Part shown: in pieces, positions 17,569-28,705 of the stretch
Position numbering within the stretch: the first letter of the stretch is position 1
How the letters are laid out: each line of letters begins with the position of its first letter
Source: Mycolicibacterium celeriflavum
GTDB taxonomy: Bacteria; Actinomycetota; Actinomycetes; Mycobacteriales; Mycobacteriaceae
DNA length: 64,000 nucleotides
Reading direction: 5' to 3'
Assembly: GCF_010731795.1 (NCBI RefSeq)
Contig: NZ_AP022591.1
Location: forward strand, 2,232,001-2,296,000
Program-made: the position numbers and the translations under genes
The notes under the pieces: model-generated
Database searches by the model: none
What the model was told of the DNA's origin: nothing
Seen by the model: only the letters and a program-made list of their open reading frames with translations

Positions 17569-18711
17569 CTAACTGTGGGGCAGCCAGGCACCGTTGAGCA
17601 TCACCCGGTGGACATGTAGATCTTCATCCAGCACAACGCAATTGGCGTCCATGCCGACGCGGAGGCTGCCCACGCGGACGAGGTTCAACGCGCGGGCCGG
17701 GGTGGTCGCCGTCATCCGTGCCGCCTTGGCCAGCGCCTCATCCGAGCCGCCAAGTTGGCCGACCGTCGTGCGGAAAAGCTGATCCATGGTCGCCGTGCTG
17801 CCGGCGATGGTCGACGTTCCCCGCACCCGCGCTATGCGTTCGGTGACCTCCACTTCGCGTGCGCCGATCCGAAATGAGCCGTCCGGCAATCCGGCTGCCG
17901 CCATCGCGTCGGTGATCAGCGCGACGCGATCCGGCCCGACCATCTCGATGACCTGCCGCACGAGCGCGGGGTGGACGTGCACACCATCGGCGATGAGCTC
18001 CACCGTCACCCGCGGATCTTCCAGCAGCGCCAGCGCCGGACCGGGGTCGCGGTGGTGCAGCGGCCGCATCGCGTTGAACACATGGGTGCCGACGGTCGCC
18101 CCCAATTCGATTGCATGCTTCGCCTCGTCGTAGCTGGCATCTGTATGGCCGATGGCAACGACGACATCCGCGTTCGCAACGCGGGTGATGGCGTCGCGAC
18201 TGCCCGGCAGTTCGGGCGCCAGCGTGACCATCCGGATTGTGCCGTCCGCGGCGGTGAGCAGCGCGTCGATCTCGGCAGGGTCGGGGTTGCGCAACAGCGC
18301 CGAGTCGTGTGCGCCGCAGCGCGCCGCACTCAGCCAGGGGCCTTCCAGGTGCGCGCCGGCGACGGTCTTTTGTCGAGTCATCTCGGCGAGCACCCGGACC
18401 TGGCGCAGAAGATCGTCGGGTGATGCCGTGACCAGGCTGGCCACCGTCGTGGTGGTGCCGTGGCGCCGGTGGAACTCGGCAGCCAGTTCAATCTCAGAGC
18501 GGATGCCGTCCGTGTACGACGCGCCGCCCCCTCCGTGCACGTGCATGTCGACAAACCCAGGCACCACCACGTGCTCCGCGAAGTCGTGGTCGGGCGGTCG
18601 CGGTGCCGGGCCGGGGCCGCATTCGATGATTCGACCGGCAGAGGTAGCCAACCAACCCGGCTTGCAGACCTGGTCGTCCAGGACCATGGTCCCCGCGGCG
18701 ATGAGCGTCAC
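17569..18711 (-). CDS. nagA: N-acetylglucosamine-6-phosphate deacetylase
   Basis: A 380-residue amidohydrolase. It has the HxH metal motif in FVDMHVHGGGG (His57, His59), the metal Glu in AHLEGPWLS, the metal-binding His residues in VAIGHTDASYDEA and THVFNAMRPLHHR, and the catalytic Asp in ALITDAMAAAGLPDG. NagA converts GlcNAc-6-phosphate to glucosamine-6-phosphate and acetate, for sugar use and cell-wall recycling. GTG 18709-18711 overlaps the stop of the upstream transporter gene as GTGA. No nagB or kinase is adjacent. The DasR-like operator ahead of the transporter would control both genes. Confidence 0.95.
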   Translation of the reverse strand: MTLIAAGTMVLDDQVCKPGWLATSAGRIIECGPGPAPRPPDHDFAEHVVVPGFVDMHVHGGGGASYTDGIRSEIELAAEFHRRHGTTTTVASLVTASPDDLLRQVRVLAEMTRQKTVAGAHLEGPWLSAARCGAHDSALLRNPDPAEIDALLTAADGTIRMVTLAPELPGSRDAITRVANADVVVAIGHTDASYDEAKHAIELGATVGTHVFNAMRPLHHRDPGPALALLEDPRVTVELIADGVHVHPALVRQVIEMVGPDRVALITDAMAAAGLPDGSFRIGAREVEVTERIARVRGTSTIAGSTATMDQLFRTTVGQLGGSDEALAKAARMTATTPARALNLVRVGSLRVGMDANCVVLDEDLHVHRVMLNGAWLPHS

Positions 18712-20117
18712 AGCGTGTCGGTCACCTTATCCAGCCCGCGGGCTTCGTCAGGCCAGCGCCCGCCGTTCTCCCAGAAGTGCCGGATCTCTTCGAGCTGACG
18801 GCCTTTGGTTTCCGGCGCGAATCGATAGACGAATACGAGCGCGGCCAACGCGAAGGCCCCGAACACCGCGAATGTCCCCCCACCGCCAAGCGAATTGAGC
18901 ATGGTCAGGAAGAAGGCGGCGACGATGGCATTGGCCACCAGATCGGAGGTGAGCATCGCACTCGAACCCATCGACCGCAGCCGGGTCGGGAAGCTCTCAC
19001 CGGCGTAAACCCAGACCAACGCGCCGAAGCCGAAGGTGAACCCGATCGTGAACAGCAGCACGCCGAGGAATCCGATCGTGGTGAGCGCACCGCCGAACTC
19101 CGTACCGGCCACGAAGACCCCGATCAGCATGGCATTGGCGGCGATCATCATCGCGATGCCGCCCAGCAGGATCGGCCGTCGACCTACTCGGTCGACCAGC
19201 ATCAGTGAGACGAACACCGCTGCCAGGGCCGCGACCTGGATCAGCGCTGGGAGTATCAGCAGGGCGAAGTTGCCTTCGAAGCCCATGGCCTCGAACAGTC
19301 GCGGGCTGTAGTAGACGATCGCGTTGATTCCGGTGATCTGGATGAAGAAGCCGAGCACCACCACGAAAACGGTGGCGCGAAGGTAGGGCCGCCGCAGCAT
19401 CTCGCGCACCGCGCCGCCTGTTTCTTCCTTGAGCGCGCGGCTGATTTCGGCGAGTTCGGCCTCGACGTCGGCAGCCGGTTCGACCCGCCGCAGCGTTTGA
19501 CGGGCCTCGTCGACCCGACCCTTGAGCATGTACCACCGCGCCGTGTCGGGCATCCGCAGCAGCGTCAACGCCACGAGCACTGCCGGTATCGCGGCCAGGC
19601 CGAGCATCCACCGCCAGCTGCCCGAGCCGGCCAGGAAGTACGCGGCCAGGTAGCCCATGATGATGCCGACGACCGTAGCCACCTGATAGGCGACCAACAA
19701 CGAGCCGCGGACCTTCGCCGGCGCCGATTCGGCGACAAACACCGGCACGACCACCACCGACACACCGATGGTGAGGCCCAACAGAAAGCGCGACACCAAC
19801 AGCATGGGCACCGACACCGAGAAAGCACTGAGAAGTGCGAAGGCCGCATAGGTGACGGCGACGAGCACCATCGACTTCTTGCGTCCGATGGCGTTGGCGA
19901 GCATCCCGCCGCCGATCGCGCCGGCGATCTGGCCGATGACGATCGCTGTGGTCACCAACTCCTGCTGCCGGGTGGTCAACCCGAATTCGTCGGTGATGAA
20001 AAGAAGCGCACCGGCAATGTTGGAGAGGTCGTAGCCGTAGATGACGCCGACACTGGCCGCGGCGACGGCCACCAGCGTTCCCAGGCGGGGGGCCGGCCGG
20101 ATAGCGGTGTCGCCCAC
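18708..20117 (-). CDS. Sugar porter family MFS transporter
   Basis: A 469-residue membrane protein with 12 predicted helices. It carries sugar-porter signatures: the GRKKS loop after helix 2, VPVFVAESAPAKVRGSL after helix 4, DRVGRRP between helices 8 and 9 and the PETKGRQLEEI end motif. It probably imports a sugar by proton symport. Overlap with nagA and the DasR/NagR-like site suggest N-acetylglucosamine or a related amino sugar, which would then need a cytosolic kinase; this substrate is inference. GTG 20115-20117 has GAGAGGA 6 bases upstream. An operator at 20143-20154 lies 25 bases before the start. Confidence 0.9.
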   Translation of the reverse strand: MGDTAIRPAPRLGTLVAVAAASVGVIYGYDLSNIAGALLFITDEFGLTTRQQELVTTAIVIGQIAGAIGGGMLANAIGRKKSMVLVAVTYAAFALLSAFSVSVPMLLVSRFLLGLTIGVSVVVVPVFVAESAPAKVRGSLLVAYQVATVVGIIMGYLAAYFLAGSGSWRWMLGLAAIPAVLVALTLLRMPDTARWYMLKGRVDEARQTLRRVEPAADVEAELAEISRALKEETGGAVREMLRRPYLRATVFVVVLGFFIQITGINAIVYYSPRLFEAMGFEGNFALLILPALIQVAALAAVFVSLMLVDRVGRRPILLGGIAMMIAANAMLIGVFVAGTEFGGALTTIGFLGVLLFTIGFTFGFGALVWVYAGESFPTRLRSMGSSAMLTSDLVANAIVAAFFLTMLNSLGGGGTFAVFGAFALAALVFVYRFAPETKGRQLEEIRHFWENGGRWPDEARGLDKVTDTL

Positions 20118-20142
20118 GTTGATCCTCTCGCCAAGTTTAGGT

Positions 20143-20154
20143 TGGTGTATACCA
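20143..20154 (-). promoter_or_regulatory. DasR/NagR-type (dre-like) operator
   Basis: TGGTGTATACCA fits the GntR/HutC-family amino-sugar operator TGGTNTANACCA (the Streptomyces dre consensus contains TGGTCTAGACCA). It sits 25 bases upstream of the MFS start and overlaps its promoter region. The downstream nagA fits the known regulon of DasR/NagR, which release DNA on binding glucosamine-6-P or GlcNAc-6-P. No GntR gene is in the window. Confidence 0.65.
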
Positions 20155-20218
20155 CCGAGTACGCCAATGAGACCTCATGTGTGCTCGGTCTCGACCCGCG
20201 CAGGGCGCAGAGATAGAG

Positions 20219-20247
20219 ACGCCCCCGGCCATGACGACCGGGGGCGT
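20219..20247 (-). terminator. Hairpin terminator downstream of groEL1
   Basis: A perfect 10-bp stem, ACGCCCCCGG paired with CCGGGGGCGT, has a 9-base loop. It lies 15 bases after the groEL1 stop. On the minus strand it is followed by CTCTATCTCT, on the plus strand by TCTGTAG. It separates groEL1 from the MFS-nagA unit. Confidence 0.7.
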
Positions 20248-20261
20248 TCTGTAGAGCTCAA

Positions 20262-21899
<1,638 letters not shown>

Positions 21900-21938
21900 T
21901 TACGGTCCGTACGGGCTGCAATTGCCTATGGACGCATG

Positions 21939-21981
21939 CCGCCCCGGAAATCACCCGCGTAGACGGGGATTCCCGGGGCGG
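21939..21981 (-). promoter_or_regulatory. Stem-loop between groES and groEL1
   Basis: CCGCCCCGG (21939-21947) pairs with CCGGGGCGG (21973-21981), and a mismatch followed by four more pairs extends the stem. There is no U-run, so it is more likely an RNA-processing or stability element, or a weak attenuator that adjusts the groES:groEL1 ratio, than a full terminator. Confidence 0.5.
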
Positions 21982-21992
21982 AACACGGGTGC

Positions 21993-22295
21993 TTACTTGT
22001 TGACGACGGCCAGCACGTCGCGAGCCGACAGGATCAGGTACTCCTCGCCGTTGTACTTGATCTCGGTGCCGCCGTACTTGCTGTAGATGACGGTGTCGCC
22101 CTCGGAGACGTCCAGCGGGATGCGCTTCTCGCCGTCCTCGTCCCAGCGGCCGGGGCCAACTGCGACGACGGTGCCTTCTTGCGGCTTCTCCTTGGCGGTG
22201 TCGGGAATGACCAGACCGGAAGCGGTCGTGGTCTCGGCCTCGTTGGCCTGAACGAGGATCTTGTCCTCGAGTGGCTTGATGTTCACGCTCGCCAC
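21993..22295 (-). CDS. groES: Co-chaperonin GroES
   Basis: A 100-residue GroES that caps the chaperonin ring. It has [13 protein letters not shown] at the start, the mobile loop [19 protein letters not shown] and the C-terminal [18 protein letters not shown] 22293-22295 is chosen because GGAGGG lies 7 bases upstream and the product aligns from the first residues with the known protein; a longer in-frame extension would run through the CIRCE element. Expression is probably repressed by HrcA through the CIRCE site upstream. Confidence 0.97.
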   Translation of the reverse strand: MASVNIKPLEDKILVQANEAETTTASGLVIPDTAKEKPQEGTVVAVGPGRWDEDGEKRIPLDVSEGDTVIYSKYGGTEIKYNGEEYLILSARDVLAVVNK

Positions 22296-22427
22296 GATGG
22301 AGCCCTCCACTAGTTCGGGTACCGATCCGGATTTTCCGGATCTCTCAGTTACCAGGTGTTCGGCATGGCGTCCGTGCCCACGCACCGTCGTCGCGGGTGC
22401 CGGCGCAGGGATTGGCCGCCTGCCACC

Positions 22428-22460
22428 TAGCACTCTATACATGAGAGTGCTAGCACTCAA
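22428..22460 (-). promoter_or_regulatory. CIRCE operator and promoter of groES-groEL1
   Basis: TAGCACTC-N9-GAGTGCTA at 22428-22452 is a perfect CIRCE inverted repeat, the binding site of the heat-shock repressor HrcA. It is interleaved with a promoter on the minus strand: TTGAGT (22455-22460), 17 bases, TAGAGT (22432-22437). An extra TAGCACTC half-site begins at 22451. Bound HrcA would block RNA polymerase directly. Confidence 0.85.
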
Positions 22461-22467
22461 GGCCCGG

Positions 22468-23490
22468 CTACGCCACCTGGCCCTGCACCACCGGCAGCCC
22501 GGGGTCGCTGGCCGCATCCAGCGGCGACGCCGGCGCGCCCGCCGCGATCAGGTGAGCGGCGAACGAAGCGATCATCGCGCCGTTATCGGTGCACAACCGG
22601 GGCCGCGGGATACGCAGCGTAAGCCCGTTGGCGACGCACCGCTCCTCGGCCAGTTCCCGCAGTCGCGAGTTCGCCGCCACCCCGCCGGCGATCAACAGCG
22701 TCTTGACGCCCAGGTCGTTGCACGCGCGCACGGCCTTGCGCGTCAGCACGTCGGCGACGGCCTCTTGGAAGCCCGCGGCCACGTCGGCCTTCGACGCGTC
22801 CGGGTGGCTCTCGACATAGCGCGCCACACTGGTCTTGAGTCCGGAGAAGCTGAACGCGTATGGGTCGTCGCGTGGGCCGGTCATTCCGCGAGGGAACACG
22901 ATCGCCTCGCGATCCCCCTCTCGGGCCAGGTCGTCGAGCACCTTGCCGCCGGGATAACCAAGGCCAAGCAGCCGTGCGACCTTGTCGTACGCCTCGCCTG
23001 CGGCGTCGTCGACGGTGCTGCCCATTTCGACGATCGGCTCGCCCAGCGACCGCACGTGCAACAGGTTGGTGTGCCCACCCGACACCAGTAGGCCGACGCT
23101 CTCTGGCAGCGGGCCGTGGTCGTACACGTCGGCGGCCAGGTGCCCGCCCAGGTGGTTGACGGCGTAGAACGGCACCTGCCACGCCGCCGAATACGCTTTG
23201 GCCGCAGCCACTCCCACGAGCAGCGCGCCCGCCAGGCCGGGACCGATCGTCGCTGCGACGGCGTCCGGTCTGGCCAATCCGGCCGCCTGCAGCGCGCGTC
23301 GCATCGTGGGGCCCAACGCCTCCAGGTGTGCCCGGGAGGCGATCTCCGGGACCACCCCGCCGAACCGCGCGTGTTCGTCGACGCTCGATGCGACTTCGTC
23401 AGCGAGCAGCGTCACCGACCCGTCGGTGCCCAATTCCGCGATGCCGACGCCGGTTTCGTCGCACGAGCTCTCGATGGCCAGGATGATCAT
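22468..23490 (-). CDS. tsaD: tRNA N6-adenosine threonylcarbamoyltransferase TsaD
   Basis: A 340-residue ASKHA-fold protein that transfers the threonylcarbamoyl group to A37 of ANN-decoding tRNAs (t6A). Motifs are [13 protein letters not shown] at the N-terminus, the metal-binding [20 protein letters not shown] and GLKTSVARY. It is the last gene of a leftward series in which tsaE, tsaB, rimI and tsaD all overlap by 4 bases, so the t6A proteins are made together. The stop lies just before the CIRCE region of groES. Confidence 0.96.
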   Translation of the reverse strand: MIILAIESSCDETGVGIAELGTDGSVTLLADEVASSVDEHARFGGVVPEIASRAHLEALGPTMRRALQAAGLARPDAVAATIGPGLAGALLVGVAAAKAYSAAWQVPFYAVNHLGGHLAADVYDHGPLPESVGLLVSGGHTNLLHVRSLGEPIVEMGSTVDDAAGEAYDKVARLLGLGYPGGKVLDDLAREGDREAIVFPRGMTGPRDDPYAFSFSGLKTSVARYVESHPDASKADVAAGFQEAVADVLTRKAVRACNDLGVKTLLIAGGVAANSRLRELAEERCVANGLTLRIPRPRLCTDNGAMIASFAAHLIAAGAPASPLDAASDPGLPVVQGQVA

Positions 23491-23939
23491 GTCGAATCGC
23501 GCTTCATCGTATAGGCGTCCGCGCCGCTCGCACGGTAGTAGCGCTTGCGTAGCCCGACGTTGACGAAGCCGACGCTCTCGTAGAGCTTGATCGCCGCTTC
23601 GTTGTCCGTGCGGACCTCCAGGAACACCGCGCCGCCCGCCGCGTGCTCGAGTAGCTCGGCGAGCATCCGGCGACCGATGCCCTGCCCCTGATAGGCCGGG
23701 TCGACGCCGATTGTGTGAATCTCATACTCGTACGGCTTCTTTCGGCCCAGCCGCGCGATTCCCGCGTATCCGACGAGCTTGTCCTCATCGCGCGCGGCGA
23801 CGTAGCGGATGTGCTTGGCGGCGAGTTCGGCGAGGAATGCGCGCGTGGGCCACGGGTCGTCACCGTCGAACAGCTGCGCCTCCAACTCGGCGCACCGGGC
23901 CGCGTCGGACGGCTCGAGCGGTCCGTACACGATGCTCAT
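23487..23939 (-). CDS. rimI: Ribosomal protein S18-alanine N-acetyltransferase RimI
   Basis: A 150-residue GNAT acetyltransferase. It has the acetyl-CoA binding [19 protein letters not shown] and the C-terminal [16 protein letters not shown]. RimI acetylates the N-terminus of ribosomal protein S18, and in mycobacteria other N-termini as well. It lies between tsaB and tsaD with 4-base ATGA overlaps on both sides, the usual arrangement in actinobacteria. Confidence 0.93.
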   Translation of the reverse strand: MSIVYGPLEPSDAARCAELEAQLFDGDDPWPTRAFLAELAAKHIRYVAARDEDKLVGYAGIARLGRKKPYEYEIHTIGVDPAYQGQGIGRRMLAELLEHAAGGAVFLEVRTDNEAAIKLYESVGFVNVGLRKRYYRASGADAYTMKRDST

Positions 23940-24517
23940 CGGCTGGCCACCGAGGGTTTGGCGTCGGGGCGGCGCAGATACAGCGGCACCAGGGGCGCCG
24001 GCTCGGACGTCCAGTCCGCGACCGCACGCACCAGGCCCGCCACGGTCGGATATACCGGAGGCCGAGCGAGCGCCTCCGCGGCCCCGGGCACGTCGGCGGG
24101 CGCGTTCACCGCCGGCCCGTCGACGCGGATCCCGTCGCGGTAGCGGGCCCAGTACACCTCACGGCGGCGCGCATCCGTCACCACAAGAACGTCGCCGGAG
24201 GTCTGTATGCCGATCGCGTCGAGGCTGCAGACGCCGCGCACCGGTATGCCCAGGGCGTGCCCGAAGGCCGCGGCGCTCGCCATCCCGACGCGCAGGCCGG
24301 TGAACGGCCCGGGCCCGCAACCGACGACGACGGCACCCAGATCGGCGACGGTCACCTGCGCGTCGGTGAGCGCGGCCACCACGTTGGGCGTCAGCTGTTC
24401 GGCGTGCGCCCTGGCGTCGATGGTGACCCGCTCGGCCAACACCTCGAGTCCATCCAGGCGGACGACGCCCGCGGTGACCGCCGGCGTCGCGGTGTCGATG
24501 GCCAGGATGAGCGTCAC
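23936..24517 (-). CDS. tsaB: t6A biosynthesis dimerisation protein TsaB
   Basis: A 193-residue protein of the ASKHA fold related to TsaD but without its metal site. It has LILAIDTATPAVTAGV at the start and GCGPGPFTGLRVGMASAAAF, the TsaB signature. It forms a scaffold with TsaD and TsaE for t6A synthesis. It overlaps tsaE and rimI by 4 bases each. It is slightly shorter than the E. coli protein, as is usual in actinobacteria. Confidence 0.93.
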   Translation of the reverse strand: MTLILAIDTATPAVTAGVVRLDGLEVLAERVTIDARAHAEQLTPNVVAALTDAQVTVADLGAVVVGCGPGPFTGLRVGMASAAAFGHALGIPVRGVCSLDAIGIQTSGDVLVVTDARRREVYWARYRDGIRVDGPAVNAPADVPGAAEALARPPVYPTVAGLVRAVADWTSEPAPLVPLYLRRPDAKPSVASR

Positions 24518-24981
24518 GGGCTGGTCCAGTTCCAGATCGCCGTGCGGACGTCGGTGTCGCGGTCGCGTTCCAGCCGGATGTCGAGGTGGCTGTCGGAGAG
24601 CCGTTCGGCCAATCCCTCACCCCATTCCACGACGACCACGGCGTCGTCGAGCTCCGTGTCGAGGTCCAGCGAGTCGAGTTCGGCGAGCAGGTCGACCGAA
24701 CCGTGGTCCAAGAGCCGGTACAGGTCGACGTGGATCATCGCCGGCGCGGCCGGGCGGCGGCCACGGTGCACCCGCGCCAGCACGAACGTCGGCGAGATCA
24801 CCGGTCCTTCCACATCCATCGCCTGCGCGATGCCCTTGGCCAGCACGGTTTTTCCCGCCCCCAGCGGCCCGGACAACACGACGACGTCACCGGCGCGCAG
24901 CTGCCTCCCGAGTTGCGCACCGAGCGCGAGGGTGTCTTCGGCGGTGGGCAGTTCTGCTGTGCCCGACGCCCGTTCAGCCAT
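24514..24981 (-). CDS. tsaE: t6A biosynthesis ATPase TsaE
   Basis: A 155-residue P-loop ATPase. Walker A is GPLGAGKTVLAKGIA; the family sequence SPTFVLARVH follows, and VEWGEGLAERL lies near the C-terminus. TsaE energises the TsaB-TsaD complex. The gene overlaps tsaB by 4 bases and the upstream alpha/beta hydrolase gene by 8 bases. Confidence 0.94.
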   Translation of the reverse strand: MAERASGTAELPTAEDTLALGAQLGRQLRAGDVVVLSGPLGAGKTVLAKGIAQAMDVEGPVISPTFVLARVHRGRRPAAPAMIHVDLYRLLDHGSVDLLAELDSLDLDTELDDAVVVVEWGEGLAERLSDSHLDIRLERDRDTDVRTAIWNWTSP

Positions 24982-26086
24982 GGTTGCGAACCTTCTCGCG
25001 TACCCGGCGGGTGAGCGCGACGAGCTTGGAGGGTGTCGAGCGCTCGACGAGCCGCACGAGTGCGTCGTTGATGGCCTCGGGCTGCTCCAGCTGGACGAGA
25101 TGGCCTGCGCCGCCGACGATCAGCAACTGGGCTTTCGGCAGTGCAGCCGCCATGGCCTGTGAGTACTCCACCGGTGTCAGCAGGTCGCGGTCCCCGCACG
25201 CGATCAGTGTCGGTACCTTGCGCAGTGTCGCCAAGCCCTCGCTCTCGTCGTGTACTTCGAGGGCGTGCAGGAACTCGACGAGGGTCGCAAGCGGGGTGCC
25301 GTGCATCATTCGTTCCGAGAACGCCACGACGCTCGGGCTGATCTCCTCGTCACCATAGGATGCGGCCCGCAGGATCGGGGCGATCACCGACTTCGCGGCG
25401 CCGCGCGTGCGGTGCACCGCCTTCGGCGCGTAGCGCACCGCGAATCGAGCGGCCTCCAGCGCCGGGTTCTTCAGGATCTCGCCGAGCGGGGATCGCGAAA
25501 CCCCGTCGGCGGCAGAGGCGATGAGCGCGACACCGACAACGCGGGTCGGATAGCGGTGCGGGAACTGTCGCGCGTGCGACAGCACGGTCATGCCACCCAT
25601 CGAGTGACCGACCAGCACCACCGGACCGCGCGGTGCCACCACCTTCAACACCGCCTCCAGGTCCTGCCCGAGCTGTGTCACCGTGTACGTCTCGGGCGGT
25701 GCCTCGTCCGACTGACCGTGACCACGCTGGTCGTAGAACACCATTCGCACCTGGGCGCCCCACTGTTCGGTCAACCTGACGCGCTGAAAATAGAAGGCGC
25801 CCATCCTCAGACAGAACCCGTGCGCGAACAGAACCGTCAACGGTGCGTCTTCGGGACCGACCTCGCGGACCGCCAGCGACACCCCGTCCGGGGTGGTGAC
25901 GACGGAACTGCGGTCCGCGTCGAGAAGCTCGAAATCCTCGTCGCGGTACTGGTCGTCGACGGTCACGCGGCGCCGCAGCGAACGGGCGACAGACATTCCG
26001 GCGGCGCTGCCAACCGCGGTCAGCCCGGCTGCGCCCGCGAGCCAGCGCGTGTTCGAGTTGCGGCCGCGTGGCCGGGGGAAGTTCAT
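24974..26086 (-). CDS. Alpha/beta hydrolase with N-terminal hydrophobic segment
   Basis: A roughly 370-residue alpha/beta-fold hydrolase. The nucleophile elbow is LVGHSMGGM; VLFAHGFCLRMGAF carries the oxyanion HG motif, the acidic residue is in IACGDRDLLTP and the catalytic His is in GGAGHLVQLEQPE. The first 45 residues contain WLAGAAGLTAVGSAAG, a weak membrane or export segment, then Arg-rich sequence. The start is either ATG 26084-26086 (used here) or TTG 26093-26095, which would overlap alr as TTGA. The place between alr and tsaE is common in non-tuberculous mycobacteria. The substrate is unknown; a lipid or ester is likely. Confidence 0.85.
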   Translation of the reverse strand: MNFPRPRGRNSNTRWLAGAAGLTAVGSAAGMSVARSLRRRVTVDDQYRDEDFELLDADRSSVVTTPDGVSLAVREVGPEDAPLTVLFAHGFCLRMGAFYFQRVRLTEQWGAQVRMVFYDQRGHGQSDEAPPETYTVTQLGQDLEAVLKVVAPRGPVVLVGHSMGGMTVLSHARQFPHRYPTRVVGVALIASAADGVSRSPLGEILKNPALEAARFAVRYAPKAVHRTRGAAKSVIAPILRAASYGDEEISPSVVAFSERMMHGTPLATLVEFLHALEVHDESEGLATLRKVPTLIACGDRDLLTPVEYSQAMAAALPKAQLLIVGGAGHLVQLEQPEAINDALVRLVERSTPSKLVALTRRVREKVRNHG

Positions 26087-26091
26087 TTCGG

Positions 26092-27255
26092 TCAACGTGT
26101 TTCGCCCGTCGACCCGATGTAGGTCCGCACGAAACGGCCGCGCGGGCTGGTCACCACTTCGTAGTTGATGGTGCCGAGCAGGTCGGCCCAGTCCTGCGCG
26201 GTCGATTCCCCCTGGACGCCCGGCCCGAACAGGATCGCGTCGTCACCTTCGACAGCATCACCGTCGGGTCCGAGGTCGACGACGAACTGGTCCATGCAGA
26301 TTCGCCCGACACCGCGACGCAGCCGGCCGTTGATCAGCACGTCGATGCGGTTGCTCAAATTCCGGAAGACGCCGTCGGCGTAGCCGACAGGCAACAGCGC
26401 CACCGTGGTGTCGCGGTCAGCGACCCACGTGTGCCCGTAGGACACGCCGTCCCCGGCGCGCAGCGACCGCACCAGCGCCACCGGACATTTCAGCGTCATC
26501 GCCGGGCGCAGCCCCATGTCACCGCGTTCCGGTATCGGAGTCTGGCCGTACACCGCGATGCCGGGGCGCACGAGATCGAACGCCAGGTCTGGGCGCGTCA
26601 TCGCTGCCGGGCTGTTGCTCAGGTGCACGATCTCGAACTGCACGCCCTGTTCGGCCGCATAGGTTCTCATCTCGGTGAGCCGTTGCGCCTGTTGGCTATT
26701 GAGCGGATCGTCCGGATTGTCGCCGTGCACCAGGTGCGACATCAGTCCACGGACCCTGAGCGCGCCGTCGGCCTGTGCGCGCTTCAGCGTGGCGATCATC
26801 GCCGGATAGTCGGCCGGGCCGACGCCGTTACGGCTCAGCCCGGTGTCGGCTTTGACGGTGACCGAGGCGCTGCGTCCGGTCCTGGTGACCGCGTCGAGCA
26901 GTTCGCCGAGTTGACGCACCGATGACACCGCGATCTGCACGTCGGCGGCCACCGCGGGCGCGAAGTCGGTGCCCGGCGGGTGCAACCAGGCCAGCACCGG
27001 AGCGGTGATGCCGTCGCGGCGCAGCGCCAACGCCTCGGCGACCGTCGCCACCCCGAGTTCGGCGGCGCCTGCGGCCAGGGCCGCCCGGCTCACCTGCGTG
27101 GCGCCGTGGCCGTAGCCGTCGGCTTTGACGACGACCAGCACCTGCGCCGTGCCCGCGAGGTCGCGCAACAGCCGCACGTTGTGGGCGATCGCATCGAGGT
27201 CGACCACCGCCTGCGGGACCGCCGTCGCGATCGAATATGCCTGCAAGGTATCCAT
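26092..27255 (-). CDS. alr: Alanine racemase
   Basis: A 387-residue PLP enzyme that makes D-alanine for peptidoglycan. The cofactor Lys44 is in [10 protein letters not shown] and the opposite catalytic Tyr is in [21 protein letters not shown] and [11 protein letters not shown] are further family motifs. I use ATG 27253-27255; TTG 27262-27264 is an in-frame alternative and neither has a strong ribosome site. It follows gadB by 42 bases and is followed directly by the hydrolase gene. It is the target of D-cycloserine in mycobacteria. Confidence 0.94.
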   Translation of the reverse strand: MDTLQAYSIATAVPQAVVDLDAIAHNVRLLRDLAGTAQVLVVVKADGYGHGATQVSRAALAAGAAELGVATVAEALALRRDGITAPVLAWLHPPGTDFAPAVAADVQIAVSSVRQLGELLDAVTRTGRSASVTVKADTGLSRNGVGPADYPAMIATLKRAQADGALRVRGLMSHLVHGDNPDDPLNSQQAQRLTEMRTYAAEQGVQFEIVHLSNSPAAMTRPDLAFDLVRPGIAVYGQTPIPERGDMGLRPAMTLKCPVALVRSLRAGDGVSYGHTWVADRDTTVALLPVGYADGVFRNLSNRIDVLINGRLRRGVGRICMDQFVVDLGPDGDAVEGDDAILFGPGVQGESTAQDWADLLGTINYEVVTSPRGRFVRTYIGSTGETR

Positions 27256-27297
27256 CTGGCCCAATTGTCCCAGACCGCCGATCCAGGCCGCCGAACG

Positions 27298-28680
27298 CTA
27301 GTGCGCGAAGGGCTGCTCCCGGTCGAAGTGACCTTGCGGTTTGAGCTCGTCGAGGTGCGCCAGCACCGTGGCCAGATCGTCGTGCAGCGCCCGGGCCAGG
27401 TCCGCGGAGAAACCCTCCCGCACCACAATGCGCAGCATCGTGACGTCCGCGGCGCCTTCCGGCATCGTGTAGGCGGGCACCTGCCAGCCGTAGGAGCGCA
27501 ACGCCTGGGACACGTCGAATTCGGTGTAACCGAAGTCGCCGGCCAGCTTGAAGCTGACCACCGGAATGGCCGAGCCGTCGGCGACGACCTCGAAGTGCTC
27601 GCTCTCGCGCAGCTGGTCGCCCAGCCACCGTGCAGTCTGCGAAAGACACTGCATCACTTGCATATACCCGCCGCGGCCCAGGCGCAGGAAGTTGTAGTAC
27701 TGCCCGACCACCTGATTGCCGGGCCGCGAGAAATTCAGCGTGAACGTCGGCATGTCGCCACCGAGGTAGTTGACATGGAAGACCAGGCCCTCGGGCAGCC
27801 ACTCCGAATTGCGCCACACCACAAACCCGATACCCGGATAGGTCAGCCCGTACTTGTGGCCGCTGACGTTGATCGAGACCACCCGCGGCAGCCGGAAGTC
27901 CCACTCCAGGTCGGGATGCAGAAACGGCACCACGAAACCGCCGCTGGCCGCGTCCACATGCACCGGAACATCCAATCCACCGCCCGCGGCGAGGTCGTCG
28001 AGCGCCGAGCAGATCTCCGCGATCGGCTCGAGTTCACCGGTGTAGGTGGTGCCCAGGATGGCCACCACCCCGATGGTGTCCTCGTCGATGTTCTGCAGCA
28101 CCTGCTCGGGCGTGATGACGTAGCGGTCCTCCGCCATCGGGAGATAGCGCGGCTCGACGTCGAAGTAGCGACAGAACTTCTCCCAGACCACCTGAACGTT
28201 GGCGCCCATCACCAGGTTCGGTGTGCGGCCCTTCCAGTCTTTGCCGACCTTCTCGCGCCAGCGCCACTTCATCGCGAGGCCGGCCAGCATGACCGCCTCG
28301 CTGGAACCGATCGTCGACACGCCGACCGCGCTCGACGGGTCGTCGTCGCGCAGGTCCTCGGCGTGGAACAGGTCGGCCACCATGCATACGCAGCGCTGCT
28401 CGATCGCCGCGGTCGCCGGGTATTCGTCCTTGTCGATCATGTTCTTGTCGAAGGTCTCGGCCATCAGCTTTTCGGCCTGCGGGTCCATCCACGTCGTGAC
28501 GAACGTCGCGAGATTCAGCCGGGAACTGCCATCGAGCATGAGCTCGTCGTGGATGAAGCGGTAGGCGGTATCGGGATCCATCGCATCGTCGGGCAGTCGC
28601 AGCGACGGCACAGGCGCCATCGCCAGCCGTCCGGTGTAGGCGGGGGCGACCTGCGGCGCGTGACTGCGCGTGGGCGACAT
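27298..28680 (-). CDS. gadB: Glutamate decarboxylase
   Basis: A 460-residue PLP-dependent group II decarboxylase. It has the PLP Lys in INVSGHKYGL, the PLP-binding HVDAASGGFV, and the substrate region TIGSSEAVMLAGLAMKWRW. It converts glutamate to GABA with uptake of a proton, which helps acid resistance and the GABA shunt. The gene lies at the position of M. tuberculosis gadB (Rv3432c) next to nnrD, 25 bases after it. No glutamate/GABA antiporter gene is nearby, so a role in the GABA shunt or pH balance inside the cell is more likely than classic acid export. Confidence 0.94.
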   Translation of the reverse strand: MSPTRSHAPQVAPAYTGRLAMAPVPSLRLPDDAMDPDTAYRFIHDELMLDGSSRLNLATFVTTWMDPQAEKLMAETFDKNMIDKDEYPATAAIEQRCVCMVADLFHAEDLRDDDPSSAVGVSTIGSSEAVMLAGLAMKWRWREKVGKDWKGRTPNLVMGANVQVVWEKFCRYFDVEPRYLPMAEDRYVITPEQVLQNIDEDTIGVVAILGTTYTGELEPIAEICSALDDLAAGGGLDVPVHVDAASGGFVVPFLHPDLEWDFRLPRVVSINVSGHKYGLTYPGIGFVVWRNSEWLPEGLVFHVNYLGGDMPTFTLNFSRPGNQVVGQYYNFLRLGRGGYMQVMQCLSQTARWLGDQLRESEHFEVVADGSAIPVVSFKLAGDFGYTEFDVSQALRSYGWQVPAYTMPEGAADVTMLRIVVREGFSADLARALHDDLATVLAHLDELKPQGHFDREQPFAH

Positions 28681-28705
28681 GGCGTTCCTCTCGTTACAGA
28701 CTGGC

